The position numbers were made by a program, and so were the translations under genes. The notes below the pieces were generated by a model. It made no database searches, was not told where the DNA came from, and saw only the letters and a program-made list of their open reading frames with translations. This document shows positions 35,149-44,732 of a stretch of 64,000 bases of DNA, in pieces. Origin of the DNA: Streptomyces sp. NBC_00273 (GTDB lineage Bacteria; Actinomycetota; Actinomycetes; Streptomycetales; Streptomycetaceae); assembly GCF_036178145.1 (NCBI RefSeq), contig NZ_CP108067.1, positions 7,337,001 to 7,401,000 on the forward strand, given 5' to 3'. Position 1 is the stretch's first letter. Every line of letters starts with the position of its first letter.

Positions 35149-36306
35149 TCAGAGGAGGGCGAACTGCCCGCCCGGGCCCTCCTCCTGGTGGTCCAGTACC
35201 GAAGCCGGGCGCCGGGCCCAGGTCGGCGGCGGCAGCACCCCGGCCGTGCGCAGCGCCTCCACCGACAGCCCCGGCCCCGGTTCGAACGCGGCCCGCTCGG
35301 GAGCCAGTTCGGCCAGCAGCGCCAGCGTGGTCACCAGGGCCAGCAGCTCCGAGGTCCAGCTCTGCGGCCACTCGGCCGGCCCCAGCGCGGCCAGGCCGTC
35401 GGCGTCCGGACCCCGGTGTGCGGTGCGGGCGGCGAACCAGGCCGGGAGCACCTGCACGCCCTGCGCCTCGTACTCCCAGGCCCCGGCCGGCACGGGGGAG
35501 ACCGTCCCGCTCCCGAGGCTCAGCGTCTCGCTCTCGGCGTCGTACGCGAGCTCGCGCGGCCAGCCCGCGACCGCCGAGCGGACGTACGGGCGGCGCCCGC
35601 CGGGCAGCCGGGGCGGCTCACCGCCGCGCGCGCCGCGCAGCTGCACGCCCAGCAGTCTGTGCCCCAGCTCCAGTCCGGCCCGCCAGCGCTCGGGATCGGC
35701 GGCGAGCGGGACCTCGTACCCGCGCGGGCCCGGGCGGCCCGCAGCGAGGATCCAGCCCAGGACGTCCTCGGGGGTGACGCGGACGCCGTGGCGCGCGCCG
35801 AGCACGGGCAGCAGGCCGGGGGCGAGATTCGGCTCGGCGCCGCCGGGGCGCCGGTGCAGGGGGCGGATCCGGCCGAGGCGGCCGACCGGGAGGTGCGCGG
35901 TGACCAGCGGATCCGGGGTCAGGGCGAGGAACAGCTGGTGCTCGTCCCGCACCCGCCAGAGCTCGGGGCGGGCCGCGTCGATGAGCCGCTGGTCGGGCAG
36001 CAGCCACTGCTCGTCGAAGGGCTCGCGGAGCACCCGTACGGGGTCGGGGCAGGGGCCCGGGGCATCGGCGAATCGGGCCGTGGCCGCCGAGCGCTGGCCC
36101 GGCAGGGCGGCCGCCCCGGCGTCGGGCCTGCGACTGCGGCTCGGGCGGAACAGCCGCTCCCGCTCGGCGCCTTCGGAGCCGGTCAGGGTGGCCCAGCGGG
36201 CGCGCAGGGCTGCCGGATCGGGTGCGGCCACCCAGTCCCGGCCCAGGCGCAGGCCGCCCACGGACCAGGGCATCAGATCGTCGAGCAGCGGTACGTCTTC
36301 GCTCAC
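35149..36306 (-). CDS. Type ISP restriction-modification C-terminal-like protein, orphan
   Basis: A 385-aa soluble protein. The stretch FDEQWLLPDQRLIDAARPELW near residue 100, preceded by a PFxPSRSR-like element (FRPSRSRRPDAG), matches what I know of the C-terminal specificity domain of type ISP (LlaBIII-like) restriction-modification enzymes. No methylase motif (NPPY), helicase or nuclease motif is present and no such gene is adjacent, so it cannot act as a full R-M enzyme. In streptomycetes stand-alone copies are common. The role is unknown. Start GTG at 36306. Confidence 0.65.
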   Translation of the reverse strand: MSEDVPLLDDLMPWSVGGLRLGRDWVAAPDPAALRARWATLTGSEGAERERLFRPSRSRRPDAGAAALPGQRSAATARFADAPGPCPDPVRVLREPFDEQWLLPDQRLIDAARPELWRVRDEHQLFLALTPDPLVTAHLPVGRLGRIRPLHRRPGGAEPNLAPGLLPVLGARHGVRVTPEDVLGWILAAGRPGPRGYEVPLAADPERWRAGLELGHRLLGVQLRGARGGEPPRLPGGRRPYVRSAVAGWPRELAYDAESETLSLGSGTVSPVPAGAWEYEAQGVQVLPAWFAARTAHRGPDADGLAALGPAEWPQSWTSELLALVTTLALLAELAPERAAFEPGPGLSVEALRTAGVLPPPTWARRPASVLDHQEEGPGGQFALL

Positions 36307-36384
36307 GCCGCCGATGGTAGCGACGGGATCCGATGGCCGGGCTGCGTCCAGGCCGAAGGGCCGGGCAAGAGCTAGGCTCCTTAT

Positions 36385-36398
36385 GTACGCATACGTAC
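36385..36398. promoter_or_regulatory. Inverted repeat before the 53-aa gene
   Basis: GTACGCATACGTAC has 5-bp half-sites GTACG/CGTAC around CATA, 23 bp upstream of the ATG. The position suggests a repressor site near the transcription start. Confidence 0.45.
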
Positions 36399-36420
36399 GG
36401 TATCGACCGGGGAGGCGGTC

Positions 36421-36582
36421 ATGAGCCAGTACGACGAATACACGACCCCGTCACAGGCCGAGGGCGAGCGCCTCGACGAGGACATGGACGAGGTCCAGCG
36501 CAAGCAGCGGCACCCCCAGACGATGCGGACCACGCCGTCCCAGGCGGAGGGCGAACGCACCAGGGAGGACGACGAGAAGTAG
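36421..36582 (+). CDS. Small acidic protein with repeated TPSQAEGER motif
   Basis: A 53-aa hydrophilic protein. TTPSQAEGER occurs twice (residues ~8-17 and ~38-47), separated by a charged stretch (LDEDMDEVQRKQRHPQTMR). GGGGAGG lies six bases before the ATG. The motif reminds me of short PSQAEGE-type proteins in streptomycetes, whose role I do not know. It is likely disordered. A palindromic site lies immediately upstream. Confidence 0.6.
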   Translation: MSQYDEYTTPSQAEGERLDEDMDEVQRKQRHPQTMRTTPSQAEGERTREDDEK

Positions 36583-36617
36583 TCGCGCACGCGGCACCAG
36601 AACACCAGAAGGTCGCC

Positions 36618-36720
36618 GGAGGGGCGTCAGGGGCGTCAGGGGACGTCAGGGGCCATCGGCCGGCCGTCCGCGTGCCCTCCGCGTGCCCTCCGCGCGCCGT
36701 CCGTGGGCCGCCACCAAGCC
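36618..36720. repeat. Short tandem repeats between genes
   Basis: Three copies of a GGGCGTCAG-type 9-10-mer (36621-36651) are followed by units of CGTGCCCTCCG and CCGTCCGCG. They are GC-rich, noncoding, and lie just after the 53-aa gene and before the 3' end of the convergent GntR gene. Confidence 0.5.
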
Positions 36721-36732
36721 GTCCGCGCGCCG

Positions 36733-37482
36733 TCAGTGCGCGTCGACCGTCACGGTGAAGGAGAACCGGTCGCCCCGGTAGCGGATCCGGGCCACGTCCA
36801 CCACCCGGCCGTCCTCGTCGTAGGTGACGCCCGTGTAGTGCAGGATCGGGCTCAGCAGCGGCACCTGAAGCAGCTCGGCCGTCTCCGGGTCGGCCAGCCG
36901 GGCCTCCACCGTGTCCGTGATCCGGCTGATGCGCACCCCCACCACGTCCCGCAGGACCTTCGTCATCGGCCAACGCTCGAGATCGGCGAGATCCACCGCC
37001 TCGGCGAACTCCGGGAGGACGGCGTTCTCCGCCCAGTTGGTCGGCTCGCCGCTCTCCCGGTCGTGGCGCAGGCGGCGGTACGTGACCACCTCGGCCGTGT
37101 CCGGGAAGTGCTCCAGGAGCTCCCCGGACACGGCCGTGCGGCCGTGCCCGAGGATCGTCGTGCGGTCGCCCGACTGCTGGGCCACGATCGCGTCGACCGA
37201 ACCCAGCAGCCGGACCGGAGTGCTGCGCAGCGCGCCCGGCTCGATGAAGGTGCCGCGCCGCCGGTGCCGGCTGATCAGCCCCTCGCCCTCCAGCTCCTTG
37301 AGCGCCTGCCGCATGGTCAGCACGCTCACCCCGTAGTGCCCGGCCAGCTGCTCCTCGGTGGGCAGGCGCAGCGAGGCGTCCGGCGTGCGCCCCAGTATCG
37401 AGGCGCGCAGTGACTGCGACACCTGGTACCAGAGCGGCAGCTTCCGGTTCAGTACCAGCGAGTCGGGGGCGAAGGCGGTCAC
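36733..37482 (-). CDS. GntR regulator, HutC/FarR subfamily
   Basis: A 249-aa regulator with a GntR winged helix (residues ~15-80, LPTEEQLAGHYGVSVLTMRQALKELEGEGLI) and a UTRA ligand-binding domain (EVVTYRRLRHDRESGEP... to the end). It lies 78 bp after hmgA on the same strand, so it may be in the same transcript and regulate it or the pathway. HutC-type proteins sense small acids such as urocanate; homogentisate or a related metabolite is a possible ligand here, which is inference. Confidence 0.9.
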   Translation of the reverse strand: MTAFAPDSLVLNRKLPLWYQVSQSLRASILGRTPDASLRLPTEEQLAGHYGVSVLTMRQALKELEGEGLISRHRRRGTFIEPGALRSTPVRLLGSVDAIVAQQSGDRTTILGHGRTAVSGELLEHFPDTAEVVTYRRLRHDRESGEPTNWAENAVLPEFAEAVDLADLERWPMTKVLRDVVGVRISRITDTVEARLADPETAELLQVPLLSPILHYTGVTYDEDGRVVDVARIRYRGDRFSFTVTVDAH

Positions 37483-37517
37483 GGGTGGTTCTCCGAAGAC
37501 TGGACAGGGGGGAGGTG

Positions 37518-37554
37518 CGGCGCATGCAGGGTACGGCGCATGCAGCGTATGCAG
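37518..37554. repeat. Direct repeats upstream of gntR
   Basis: CGGCGCATGCAG occurs at 37518-37529 and 37534-37545, followed by CGTATGCAG at 37546-37554. They lie 36-72 bp before the gntR start, between it and hmgA, and may be a binding site. Spacing is 16 bp. Confidence 0.5.
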
Positions 37555-37560
37555 TGCAGG

Positions 37561-38874
37561 TCAGGCGCGGAAGTGGCGCTGCAGACCCTGCCACACGTCG
37601 TCGTAGCCGCGCTGGAGGTGATCGGCGCCGGCCGCCTGCGCGGTGGCGGTGATCGGCCAGCGGGTCTCGAACATGAAGGCCAGGCCGTCGTCGATCTTCT
37701 GCGGCTTCAGCTCGGCGGCACTCGCCCGCTCGAAGGTCTCGTGGTCGGGTCCGTGCGCGGACATCATGTTGTGGAGCGAGCCGCCGCCGGGGACGAAGCC
37801 TTCGGCCTTGGCGTCGTAGGCCCCCTCGATGAGGCCCATGTACTCGCTCATCACGTTGCGGTGGAAGTAGGGCGGCCGGAAGGTGTCCTCGCCGACCAGC
37901 CAGCGCGGGGCGAAGACCACGAAGTCCACGCCCGCCAGCCCCGGGGTGTCGGACGGGGACGTCAGTACCGTGAAGATCGACGGGTCGGGGTGGTCGTAGC
38001 TGATCGAACCCAGGACGTTGAAGCGGCGCATGTCGTACACGTACGGGACGTGGCTGCCGTGCCAGGCGACCACGTCGAGGGGGGAGTGGTCGTAGGTGGC
38101 GGACCAGAGGTTGCCGCAGAACTTGTTGATCACCTCGGTCGGGCGCTCGGTGTCCTCGTACGCGGCGACGGGGGCCTGGAAGTCCCGCGCGGCGGCGAGG
38201 CCGTTGGCGCCGATCGGGCCCAGGTTCGGCAGCTCGAAGGGCTGGCCGTAGTTCTCGCAGACGTAGCCGCGGGCGTCGGCGTCGAGCAGCTCGACGCGGA
38301 AGCGGACGCCGCGGGGGATGAGGGCCATGTCGCCCGGGCGGGCGGCGAGCAGGCCCAGCTCGGTGCGCAGGAGCAGTCCGCCGCGCTCGGGGACGATCAG
38401 CAGCTCGCCGTCGGAGTCGCTGAACACCCGGTCGGTCATGTCGGCGTTGGCGGCGTAGAGGTGGATGGCCATGCCGGCGCGCTGGGCGGCGTCGCCGTTG
38501 CCGCCGAGGGTCCACAGGCCGGAGAGGAAGTCGGTGCCGGGGGCCGGGTCGGGCAGCGGGTTCCAGCGGAGCCGGTTCGGGTCCGCCACGGACTCGGTGA
38601 AGGGTGCGGACCGCAGGGCGCCGTTGTCGATCCGGGTGAAGGGCGGGTGCGCCGCTGAGGGGCGGATCCGGTAGAGCCACGAGCGGCGGTTGTGGGTGCG
38701 GGGCTCGGTGAAGGCGCTGCCGCTGAGCTGCTCGGCGTAGAGGCCGAGGGGGGCGCGCTGGGGCGAGTTCCGGCCGATCGGCAGGGCGCCGGGGACGGCC
38801 TCCGAGCTGTGCTCGTTGCCGAAGCCGGTGAGGTACTCCAGTGCCTCCGCCGTCTTCCTGGCCTGCTCGCTCAT
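37561..38874 (-). CDS. hmgA: Homogentisate 1,2-dioxygenase
   Basis: A 437-aa enzyme that opens homogentisate to maleylacetoacetate in tyrosine and phenylalanine breakdown. [18 protein letters not shown] and [21 protein letters not shown] at the N-terminus are diagnostic. The mononuclear Fe(II) ligands are in [15 protein letters not shown]. The final part has [19 protein letters not shown]. Length is normal. A GntR gene follows on the same strand, and a 24-bp palindrome lies just upstream of the start. Other pathway genes (hppD, fahA) are not in the window. Confidence 0.96.
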   Translation of the reverse strand: MSEQARKTAEALEYLTGFGNEHSSEAVPGALPIGRNSPQRAPLGLYAEQLSGSAFTEPRTHNRRSWLYRIRPSAAHPPFTRIDNGALRSAPFTESVADPNRLRWNPLPDPAPGTDFLSGLWTLGGNGDAAQRAGMAIHLYAANADMTDRVFSDSDGELLIVPERGGLLLRTELGLLAARPGDMALIPRGVRFRVELLDADARGYVCENYGQPFELPNLGPIGANGLAAARDFQAPVAAYEDTERPTEVINKFCGNLWSATYDHSPLDVVAWHGSHVPYVYDMRRFNVLGSISYDHPDPSIFTVLTSPSDTPGLAGVDFVVFAPRWLVGEDTFRPPYFHRNVMSEYMGLIEGAYDAKAEGFVPGGGSLHNMMSAHGPDHETFERASAAELKPQKIDDGLAFMFETRWPITATAQAAGADHLQRGYDDVWQGLQRHFRA

Positions 38875-38898
38875 GTGCTGCTCCCGCTCCGTCGAAGT

Positions 38899-38922
38899 AA
38901 TCCTATGGTCGACAGTAGGATT
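38899..38922. promoter_or_regulatory. Operator-like palindrome upstream of hmgA
   Basis: AATCCTA and TAGGATT form perfect 7-bp arms around a 10-bp centre that includes GTCGAC; 10 of 12 base pairs are symmetrical. It ends 25 bp before the hmgA ATG. A dimeric regulator such as an IclR or GntR protein is expected to bind here. Confidence 0.7.
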
Positions 38923-39154
38923 CCGCGGCCCGCACGTCAACGGCAGGCCCGGGGGAGGGGCGCGGGTCCGGGCGGAGATCGACGGGAAAGGCGCGAAAGT
39001 CGGGAAAGGTCGCGCGCGGACCGTGCGGTCGGCGGGCCGGTGGTGGTCGGGTGGATGGCGGTCGGGGCCGCTTCGGGCCGCTTCGGGCCGGACGGGAACA
39101 CGGATCTCGTCGAGGGGGATCCCAAAAGATGAACAATGCTCTACTCTCACGCGC

Positions 39155-41302
39155 ATGTCGTGGACCCGCAGGTTCCCTGCCGTGCCGGCGGCGCTCCTCG
39201 CCGCCCTTCTCGCCCTCCTGTCCCTCCTCGTCGCGGCGCCCGCCGCCAGCGCGCACGAGGAGCGCCCGATCACCCTCCCGGACGGCTCCGGATCGGTACC
39301 CGAGTACCGCGCTGCCGAGCCCGACCTGATCGTCTGCAAAACCGACCGGCCCGCCTTCGAGCGCCGGATATCCGCCTTCCCCGAAGAGCTCAAGCAGCGC
39401 AACCTCGCCCTGTACGAGCGGTGCGAGAAGAGCGGGTACCGGCACCTGCAAGAGGCCGTCGACGCCGTCGACCGGCCCGGGATGAACATCGCGATCCTCC
39501 CCGGCCTGTACGAGGAGGAGCCCTCGCTCCACACGCCGACGGGGGAGTGCGCCGCGCTCAAGGCCCCCCAGTCCGCGCTCGGGTACCAGATCCTGTCCTA
39601 CGAGCAGCAGGTGCAGTGCCGGCACAACCAGAACCTCGTCGCCATCCTCGGCAAGACCAACCTGCAGATCGAGGGCACGGGCGCGTCGCGGCTCGACGTG
39701 GTCGTCGACGCCAAGTACCAGAAGCTGAACGCCATCCGCGCGGACAAGTCCAACGGCATCTACTTCCGCAACTTCACCGCCCAGCGCACCACCTTCAACT
39801 CGCTGTACGTGCTCGCGGGCGACGGCTTCGTCATCGACGACGTGCTCACCCGCTGGAACGACGAGTACGGTTTCCTGACCTTCGCCAGCGACCACGGGCT
39901 CTACAAGAACTGCGAGTCGTACGGGAACGGCGACTCCGGCATCTACCCGGGCAGCGCCTCGAACATCAACGACGGCCGCGGCTACGAGGTCCCCCGGTAC
40001 TCCATCGAGATCACCGGCTGCCGCAGCCACCACAACATGGTCGGCTACTCCGGCACCGCGGGCGACTCGGTGTGGGTGCACGACAACGAGTTCGACCAGA
40101 ACATGGGCGGCGCCTCGATGGACAGCGCCTTCCCCGGCCACCCCGGACTCCCGCAGAACCACGCCAAGTTCGAGCGGAACCTGATCCACGACAACAACCA
40201 GGACTACTACGGGTACGTCGCCGACGGCACCTGCGCCAAACCGCCGATCGAGCGCGGCTACGAGCGGGGCGTGGTCTGCCCGCAGATCTCCATGCCGCCG
40301 GGCACCGGCATCATCACCGCGGGCGGCAACTGGAACCTCTACGAGGACAACTGGGTGTACGGGCACCGGCGCGCGGGCTTCTTCCTCAGCGCGGTCCCCG
40401 CCTTCATCCGCGGTGAGGAGGCGTGGTCGAAGCAGACCGACACCTCCCACCACAACCGGTACGCCGGGAACGTCATGGGCAAGGACAAGTCCGGCGCCGC
40501 CCGCCCCAACGGCATGGACGTGTGGTGGGACGGCCAGGGGCGCGCCAACTGCTGGCAGGACGGCCCCGACGGCTCCACCCCCGGCGCGGTCCCGCAGTGC
40601 GGTGACCGCCGGGGCGAGGTCTCGGGGGCGTCCGCCCGCCTGGTCGGCGAGCCGGTCAAGCTGGCCCAACTCCTCGTCTGCGCGGACTACAACGTCCAGG
40701 CGCGCAAACTCCCGTCCGGGTGCGACTGGTACGGCGCGCGCGGACTCGAGCGGGTGGAGACCCAGCTCGCGCTGGCCGTGGCCGCGGTCCTGCTGCTCGT
40801 CGGCGGCGTCCTGTGGCGGCGCCGCCTGCGCGGCTCCCGACTGGGCACGGCCGCCACGCTGGCCGGGCTGGCGGGCCTGGTCCTGGACGTGGCGGGCTCC
40901 ACCATGCCCCTGACCGCCACCTTCGTACCGGCGCTCGCCCTCCTCCTGCTCGGCCTGTGGTGGACGGGCGCCGGCCTGGTCCTGCGCCCCACCCGCCCCT
41001 GGCTGGCCCGCCTGACCCTGCTGTTGGCCGGGCTCACCCTGCTGGACGCCTTCGACAAGGCCGTCCTGATGATTCCCTGGACCCCCCTGAGCCCCGCCTG
41101 GGTACGGGCCCTGGTCGCCGTGATCTGGGTCCTGTGGGCGGTGGTGGCCTCGGCCCGCCCGGGCACCCCGGCCCGCCCGTCCGGCCCGGGCGGCGACCCC
41201 GCGGGCGACCGTGCCCCGGTCCCCGCCGGCCCCGCCCCGGCGCTGAGCGCGGCCGCCCCCGAGCCCCCGGCGACCCCGGCGACCCCGGACCCCGCGCCGT
41301 GA
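39155..41302 (+). CDS. Secreted parallel beta-helix protein with C-terminal membrane segments
   Basis: A 715-aa protein. A signal peptide (ending SAHEE, ~residue 31) precedes a right-handed parallel beta-helix of ~430 residues, seen as successive turns such as [30 protein letters not shown] and [23 protein letters not shown]. Such folds often belong to polysaccharide lyases, epimerases or NosD-like copper-site proteins. From ~570 on come about five hydrophobic helices, then a Pro/Ala tail. The next genes encode a cupredoxin-like protein and a large membrane protein, so a NosD-like role in copper or metal handling at the cell surface is possible. No catalytic residues can be assigned. Confidence 0.8.
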   Translation: MSWTRRFPAVPAALLAALLALLSLLVAAPAASAHEERPITLPDGSGSVPEYRAAEPDLIVCKTDRPAFERRISAFPEELKQRNLALYERCEKSGYRHLQEAVDAVDRPGMNIAILPGLYEEEPSLHTPTGECAALKAPQSALGYQILSYEQQVQCRHNQNLVAILGKTNLQIEGTGASRLDVVVDAKYQKLNAIRADKSNGIYFRNFTAQRTTFNSLYVLAGDGFVIDDVLTRWNDEYGFLTFASDHGLYKNCESYGNGDSGIYPGSASNINDGRGYEVPRYSIEITGCRSHHNMVGYSGTAGDSVWVHDNEFDQNMGGASMDSAFPGHPGLPQNHAKFERNLIHDNNQDYYGYVADGTCAKPPIERGYERGVVCPQISMPPGTGIITAGGNWNLYEDNWVYGHRRAGFFLSAVPAFIRGEEAWSKQTDTSHHNRYAGNVMGKDKSGAARPNGMDVWWDGQGRANCWQDGPDGSTPGAVPQCGDRRGEVSGASARLVGEPVKLAQLLVCADYNVQARKLPSGCDWYGARGLERVETQLALAVAAVLLLVGGVLWRRRLRGSRLGTAATLAGLAGLVLDVAGSTMPLTATFVPALALLLLGLWWTGAGLVLRPTRPWLARLTLLLAGLTLLDAFDKAVLMIPWTPLSPAWVRALVAVIWVLWAVVASARPGTPARPSGPGGDPAGDRAPVPAGPAPALSAAAPEPPATPATPDPAP

Positions 41303-41339
41303 CCCCCGCCCAGGCCGCCCCGACCACAGGAGGCCAGCC

Positions 41340-42251
41340 GTGACCGACCTGCCCGAGGACGACGACCGGTGCGAGGCCTGCGGTACGCCGCCCCGCGCGG
41401 CCCGCAGGCTCCGCCGAACCGCCCGCGCCGCGGCCCTGCTCGCCCTCGCCCTGCTCCTCGCGGGCGGCGCGGCGACGGGCTGCGGCGGGCGGGCCACCAC
41501 CCACCACAAGCCCGGCACCAGCCACGAGCAGGCGTCCGGCGGCGTCGGCACCCTGCTCGCGGCCACCGACGCCACCGGTCACCGGCTCCGCGAGGTCCCG
41601 GCCGAGGGCGCGCCGGAGGTCCAGCTGACCGTCCGCCCCGACTCGGAGGACGGCTGGAACCTCCAACTGGCGGTGACGAACTACCGCTTCACCCCGGACA
41701 GCACCGGCGGCGCCGCCCTCCCGGGCGCGGGCCACGCCCACCTGGAGCTCGACGGGCGCAAGCTGGCCCGGCTGTACGGCCCCTGGTACCACCTGCCCGC
41801 GGCGCAGGTCCCCGAGGGCACCCACACCCTGACCGTCCGCCTCTACGCGGACGACCACACCGCCTGGGCGGTCTCGGGCAAGCCGGTCGAGGGCACGGCC
41901 CAGCTCACCGCCACCGCCCCGGGCCAGCCGGGCGGACACAGCCACGGGGACACCCCGCCGCCGGGCCAGACCCCGGCGCCGGAGCAGACCGACCGCACGG
42001 TCACCATCACCGTCCGGGACGGCAAGGTCAGCCCGGCCCCCGCCCGCACCGAGCTGCGGCGCGGGGAGCGCGTGGCCCTGCGCGTCACGAGCGACCGCGC
42101 GGACACCCTGCACGTCCACGGCTACGACAAGGAACTCGCCCTGCCGGCAGGCCAGGAGGCCACCCTGATCCTGACGGCCGACCGCACGGGCCTCTTCGAG
42201 GTCGAGACCCACGAGTCCAGCCTCGTCCTGACCCAACTCCTCGTCCGATGA
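41340..42251 (+). CDS. Membrane-anchored cupredoxin-like protein
   Basis: A 303-aa protein. An N-terminal cytoplasmic segment with C-x2-C (CEACGTPP) precedes one hydrophobic helix ending in GCGG, which could be a lipobox-like anchor. A beta-domain then leads to a C-terminal cupredoxin-like fold (VTITVRDGKVSPAPARTELRRGERVALRVTSDRADTLHVHGYDKE, ending FEVETHESSLVLTQLLV). The His residues in HVHG and ETHES could bind copper, but the Cys ligand of type 1 copper is absent. GTG start at 41340 with AGGAGG upstream. Its stop overlaps the next ORF by ATGA. Confidence 0.75.
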   Translation: MTDLPEDDDRCEACGTPPRAARRLRRTARAAALLALALLLAGGAATGCGGRATTHHKPGTSHEQASGGVGTLLAATDATGHRLREVPAEGAPEVQLTVRPDSEDGWNLQLAVTNYRFTPDSTGGAALPGAGHAHLELDGRKLARLYGPWYHLPAAQVPEGTHTLTVRLYADDHTAWAVSGKPVEGTAQLTATAPGQPGGHSHGDTPPPGQTPAPEQTDRTVTITVRDGKVSPAPARTELRRGERVALRVTSDRADTLHVHGYDKELALPAGQEATLILTADRTGLFEVETHESSLVLTQLLVR

Positions 42252-42595
42252 ACCCACCCCGCCCCGAACCCAGCCCCGCGCCCCGACCCGAACTCGGGCC
42301 GACGCCCGCGCCTACGGCCCAGCCGGCACTCGGCCCTGTGCCCGCACCCGGCCATGTGCGCGCATCGGGCCTCATGTCCGCACACGACCCCGGGGCTGGG
42401 CCCGGGCCCGGCCTTGCGGCTGGGCTCGGACCCGCGCCCGAACCCGCGCCCGAGGCGGTGCGCGGGGCCGCGCGGCTCGGCGGCCCGCTCGCGATCCCGA
42501 GCGGCGTCCCGTCCCGGCCGTTCGGACCCGGGCCGGAGTCCGGGCGGCCGGGCCGTGTCGCCGACGGGACCCCGCTCCGGGCGGGGGGACGGTGA
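42248..42595 (+). CDS. Proline-rich ORF, possibly a linker gene
   Basis: A 115-aa ORF extremely rich in Pro, Gly and Ala. It starts with ATGA overlap to the cupredoxin gene and ends with GTGA overlap to the next gene, which favours translation. Against it, third positions are less G/C-biased than in neighbours and no domain is seen. It may instead be spacer DNA, or the N-terminus of the next gene displaced by a frameshift. Confidence 0.35.
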   Translation: MNPPRPEPSPAPRPELGPTPAPTAQPALGPVPAPGHVRASGLMSAHDPGAGPGPGLAAGLGPAPEPAPEAVRGAARLGGPLAIPSGVPSRPFGPGPESGRPGRVADGTPLRAGGR

Positions 42596-43953
42596 GCCCG
42601 CTCGGGCCGGGTCTCGCCCCGGGCGCGGGCGAGGTGGGCCACGGCCAGGGCGTGGTCCTTCACCAGGCCGATCCGTTCACCTCGCTCGCGCACGGGATCG
42701 GGTCCCAGCACGATCTGCCGATCTCTCCCTTCTACGCTTTCGCCGGCGCCTTCGCCGCGCTGTTCGTCTCCTTCCTCGCACTCGGCCTGCTCTGGTCCAC
42801 CTCCCGCTTCCGCGGAGCGCGCTCGGGCCTCGCCCTGCCCGCCGCCCTCCAGCGGGTGGCCGACGCGCCCGCCGTCCGAACAGCCCTGCGCGGACTGGGA
42901 CTCGCCGTCGCGGCAGCCGTCTTGCTCCACCTCCTCCTCGGACCCGACGACCCCGCGCGCAACCCCGCTCCCGGCGCCGTCTACGTCCTCCTCTGGGTCG
43001 GACTCGTGCCCGCCTCCCTCCTCCTCGGCCCCGTCTGGCGCCTGCTCAACCCGCTCCGCACCCTGTACCGCCTGCTCTCCCGCTGCCTGCCCCGCCGAGG
43101 CCCCGGCCGCCCCCTCCCCTCCCGGCTCGGCCAGTGGCCGGCCGCCGCCGGCCTGTTCGGCTTCACCTGGCTCGAACTCGTCGCTCCTGACCCCGCATCC
43201 ACCACCACCCTCCTCATGGCCGTCACGGCCTATGCCACCGTCCACCTCCTGCTCGCCGCCCGCTTCGGCGAGCGCTGGTTCGACGACGGCGATGCCTTCG
43301 AGGCGTACTCCGCCCTCCTGGCCCGGCTCGCCCCCCTCGGCCGTCGTAGCGACGGCCGCCTCGTTCTCCGTAACCCCTTCCACGGACTCGACGCGACACC
43401 CGAGCGGCCCGGACTCGTCGCCACCGTCTGCGTCCTGCTCGGCTCCACCGCCTACGACGGCTTCTCCGACAACCCCTCGTGGATCAATGCAATACAGACC
43501 TCCCCCCTTGGCCGCATCCCCACGGCCACACTCGGACTGCTCGGCTCCATCGCCCTCGTCGCCACCCTCTACTGCCTTTGCACCGCCGCCACCCGCCTCG
43601 TCAACGGCCCGCACCCCGGCCCGCTGACCGCCTTCGCGCACTCACTCGTACCGATCGCGCTCGGCTATCTCATCGCCCACTACTTCTCCCTCCTGGTAGT
43701 CGAAGGACCACGCACAGTAAGCATGGCACTCGGCACTGACAACGCCCCCGAACCCGTGCCACCCCTGGGTCCGGGCGGCCTGGCCGCACTCCAGGTCATC
43801 GCCGTCGTCACCGGTCACGTCCTCGGCGTCGTCGCGGCGCACGACCGGTCCGTGCGGCTCTTCCCGCCGGCGAAGGCGGTGGCTGGACAGCTACCGCTGC
43901 TGGCGTTGATGATCACTTACACCGTCGGAGGGCTCAGTCTCTTGCTGAACTGA
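42592..43953 (+). CDS. Multi-pass membrane protein of unknown function
   Basis: A 453-aa protein with about nine to ten hydrophobic segments. LAHGIGSQHDLPISPFYAFAGAFAALFVSFLALGLLWSTSRF marks the first helix region. The rest includes VYVLLWVGLVPASLLLGPVWRLLNPLRTLYRLLS and a closing segment ALMITYTVGGLSLLLN. No transporter or enzyme signature is seen. It forms an apparent operon with the beta-helix and cupredoxin-like genes, so a metal-related role is possible but unproven. Confidence 0.7.
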   Translation: MSPLGPGLAPGAGEVGHGQGVVLHQADPFTSLAHGIGSQHDLPISPFYAFAGAFAALFVSFLALGLLWSTSRFRGARSGLALPAALQRVADAPAVRTALRGLGLAVAAAVLLHLLLGPDDPARNPAPGAVYVLLWVGLVPASLLLGPVWRLLNPLRTLYRLLSRCLPRRGPGRPLPSRLGQWPAAAGLFGFTWLELVAPDPASTTTLLMAVTAYATVHLLLAARFGERWFDDGDAFEAYSALLARLAPLGRRSDGRLVLRNPFHGLDATPERPGLVATVCVLLGSTAYDGFSDNPSWINAIQTSPLGRIPTATLGLLGSIALVATLYCLCTAATRLVNGPHPGPLTAFAHSLVPIALGYLIAHYFSLLVVEGPRTVSMALGTDNAPEPVPPLGPGGLAALQVIAVVTGHVLGVVAAHDRSVRLFPPAKAVAGQLPLLALMITYTVGGLSLLLN

Positions 43954-43985
43954 GACCCTCGAAGAACCGAGAAGCGAGGAGCGGC

Positions 43986-44609
43986 ATGATGGACCCCGTG
44001 CCTTCCGCCCACTCCCTGCGCCGAGCGCCGATCCAGCAGCGCAGTGCCGACCGGCTCGCCCGGATCCTCGACGCCTGCGCCGAGCTGCTGGACGAGACCG
44101 GGTACGAGAACCTCAGTACCCGCGCCGTGGCCCAGCGCGCCGGCGTGCCGATCGGTTCCGTCTACCGCTTCTTCGGGAACAAGCGGGCCATGGCCATCGC
44201 CCTCGCCCACCGCAACCTGGATCGCTACGTCGACGGCATCGCGGACCGGCTCACCGACCTCCCGGCCACCCACTGGCGGCCCGTCGTGGACGCGGTGCTG
44301 GACGAGTACCTGGCCATGAAGCGCAGCGTTCCCGGCTTCGCGCTCGTCGACTTCGGCGTGCCCGCGCCTCCGGCCGAGGGGCCGGAGGCGGATCCCAACC
44401 ATCAGGTCGCCGCCCGGCTGACGGAACTGCTTTCCGCGCATCTCGCCCTGACCCCCGACGCCACCCTGGAGCGGGCCGTCCTCGTCGCCGTCGAGGCCAC
44501 CGACGCGTTGATACAGCTCGCCTTCCGGGCCGATCCGGCCGGGGACCCCGGCATCGTCGCCGAGACCCGCGCGATGATGCACGCGTACCTGGCCCGCGTG
44601 CTGGACTGA
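43986..44609 (+). CDS. TetR-family regulator
   Basis: A 207-aa regulator with HTH at ~20-65 (ADRLARILDACAELLDETGYENLSTRAVAQRAGVPIGSVYRFFGNKRAMAIAL). The C-terminal domain is helical. GAGGAGCGGC precedes the ATG. It lies upstream of, and in the same direction as, a molybdopterin oxidoreductase whose promoter has a TetR-like palindrome, so that gene is its likely target. Confidence 0.88.
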   Translation: MMDPVPSAHSLRRAPIQQRSADRLARILDACAELLDETGYENLSTRAVAQRAGVPIGSVYRFFGNKRAMAIALAHRNLDRYVDGIADRLTDLPATHWRPVVDAVLDEYLAMKRSVPGFALVDFGVPAPPAEGPEADPNHQVAARLTELLSAHLALTPDATLERAVLVAVEATDALIQLAFRADPAGDPGIVAETRAMMHAYLARVLD

Positions 44610-44636
44610 CCCCTTCCGGCTCCGGCTCGGTGCTGG

Positions 44637-44672
44637 CTCCGCCTCCGCCTCCGCCTCCGCTGCCGCTGCCCG
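44637..44672. repeat. (CTCCGC)n simple repeat
   Basis: Short CTCCGC/CCGCTG units lie in the noncoding stretch after the TetR gene. No gene is supported here. Confidence 0.5.
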
Positions 44673-44732
44673 GCCCGGGAGGGGCTGGTCATCGCTCGTA
44701 TCCATTTGGTCCCGCACGCCCCTCCCCTCCAT

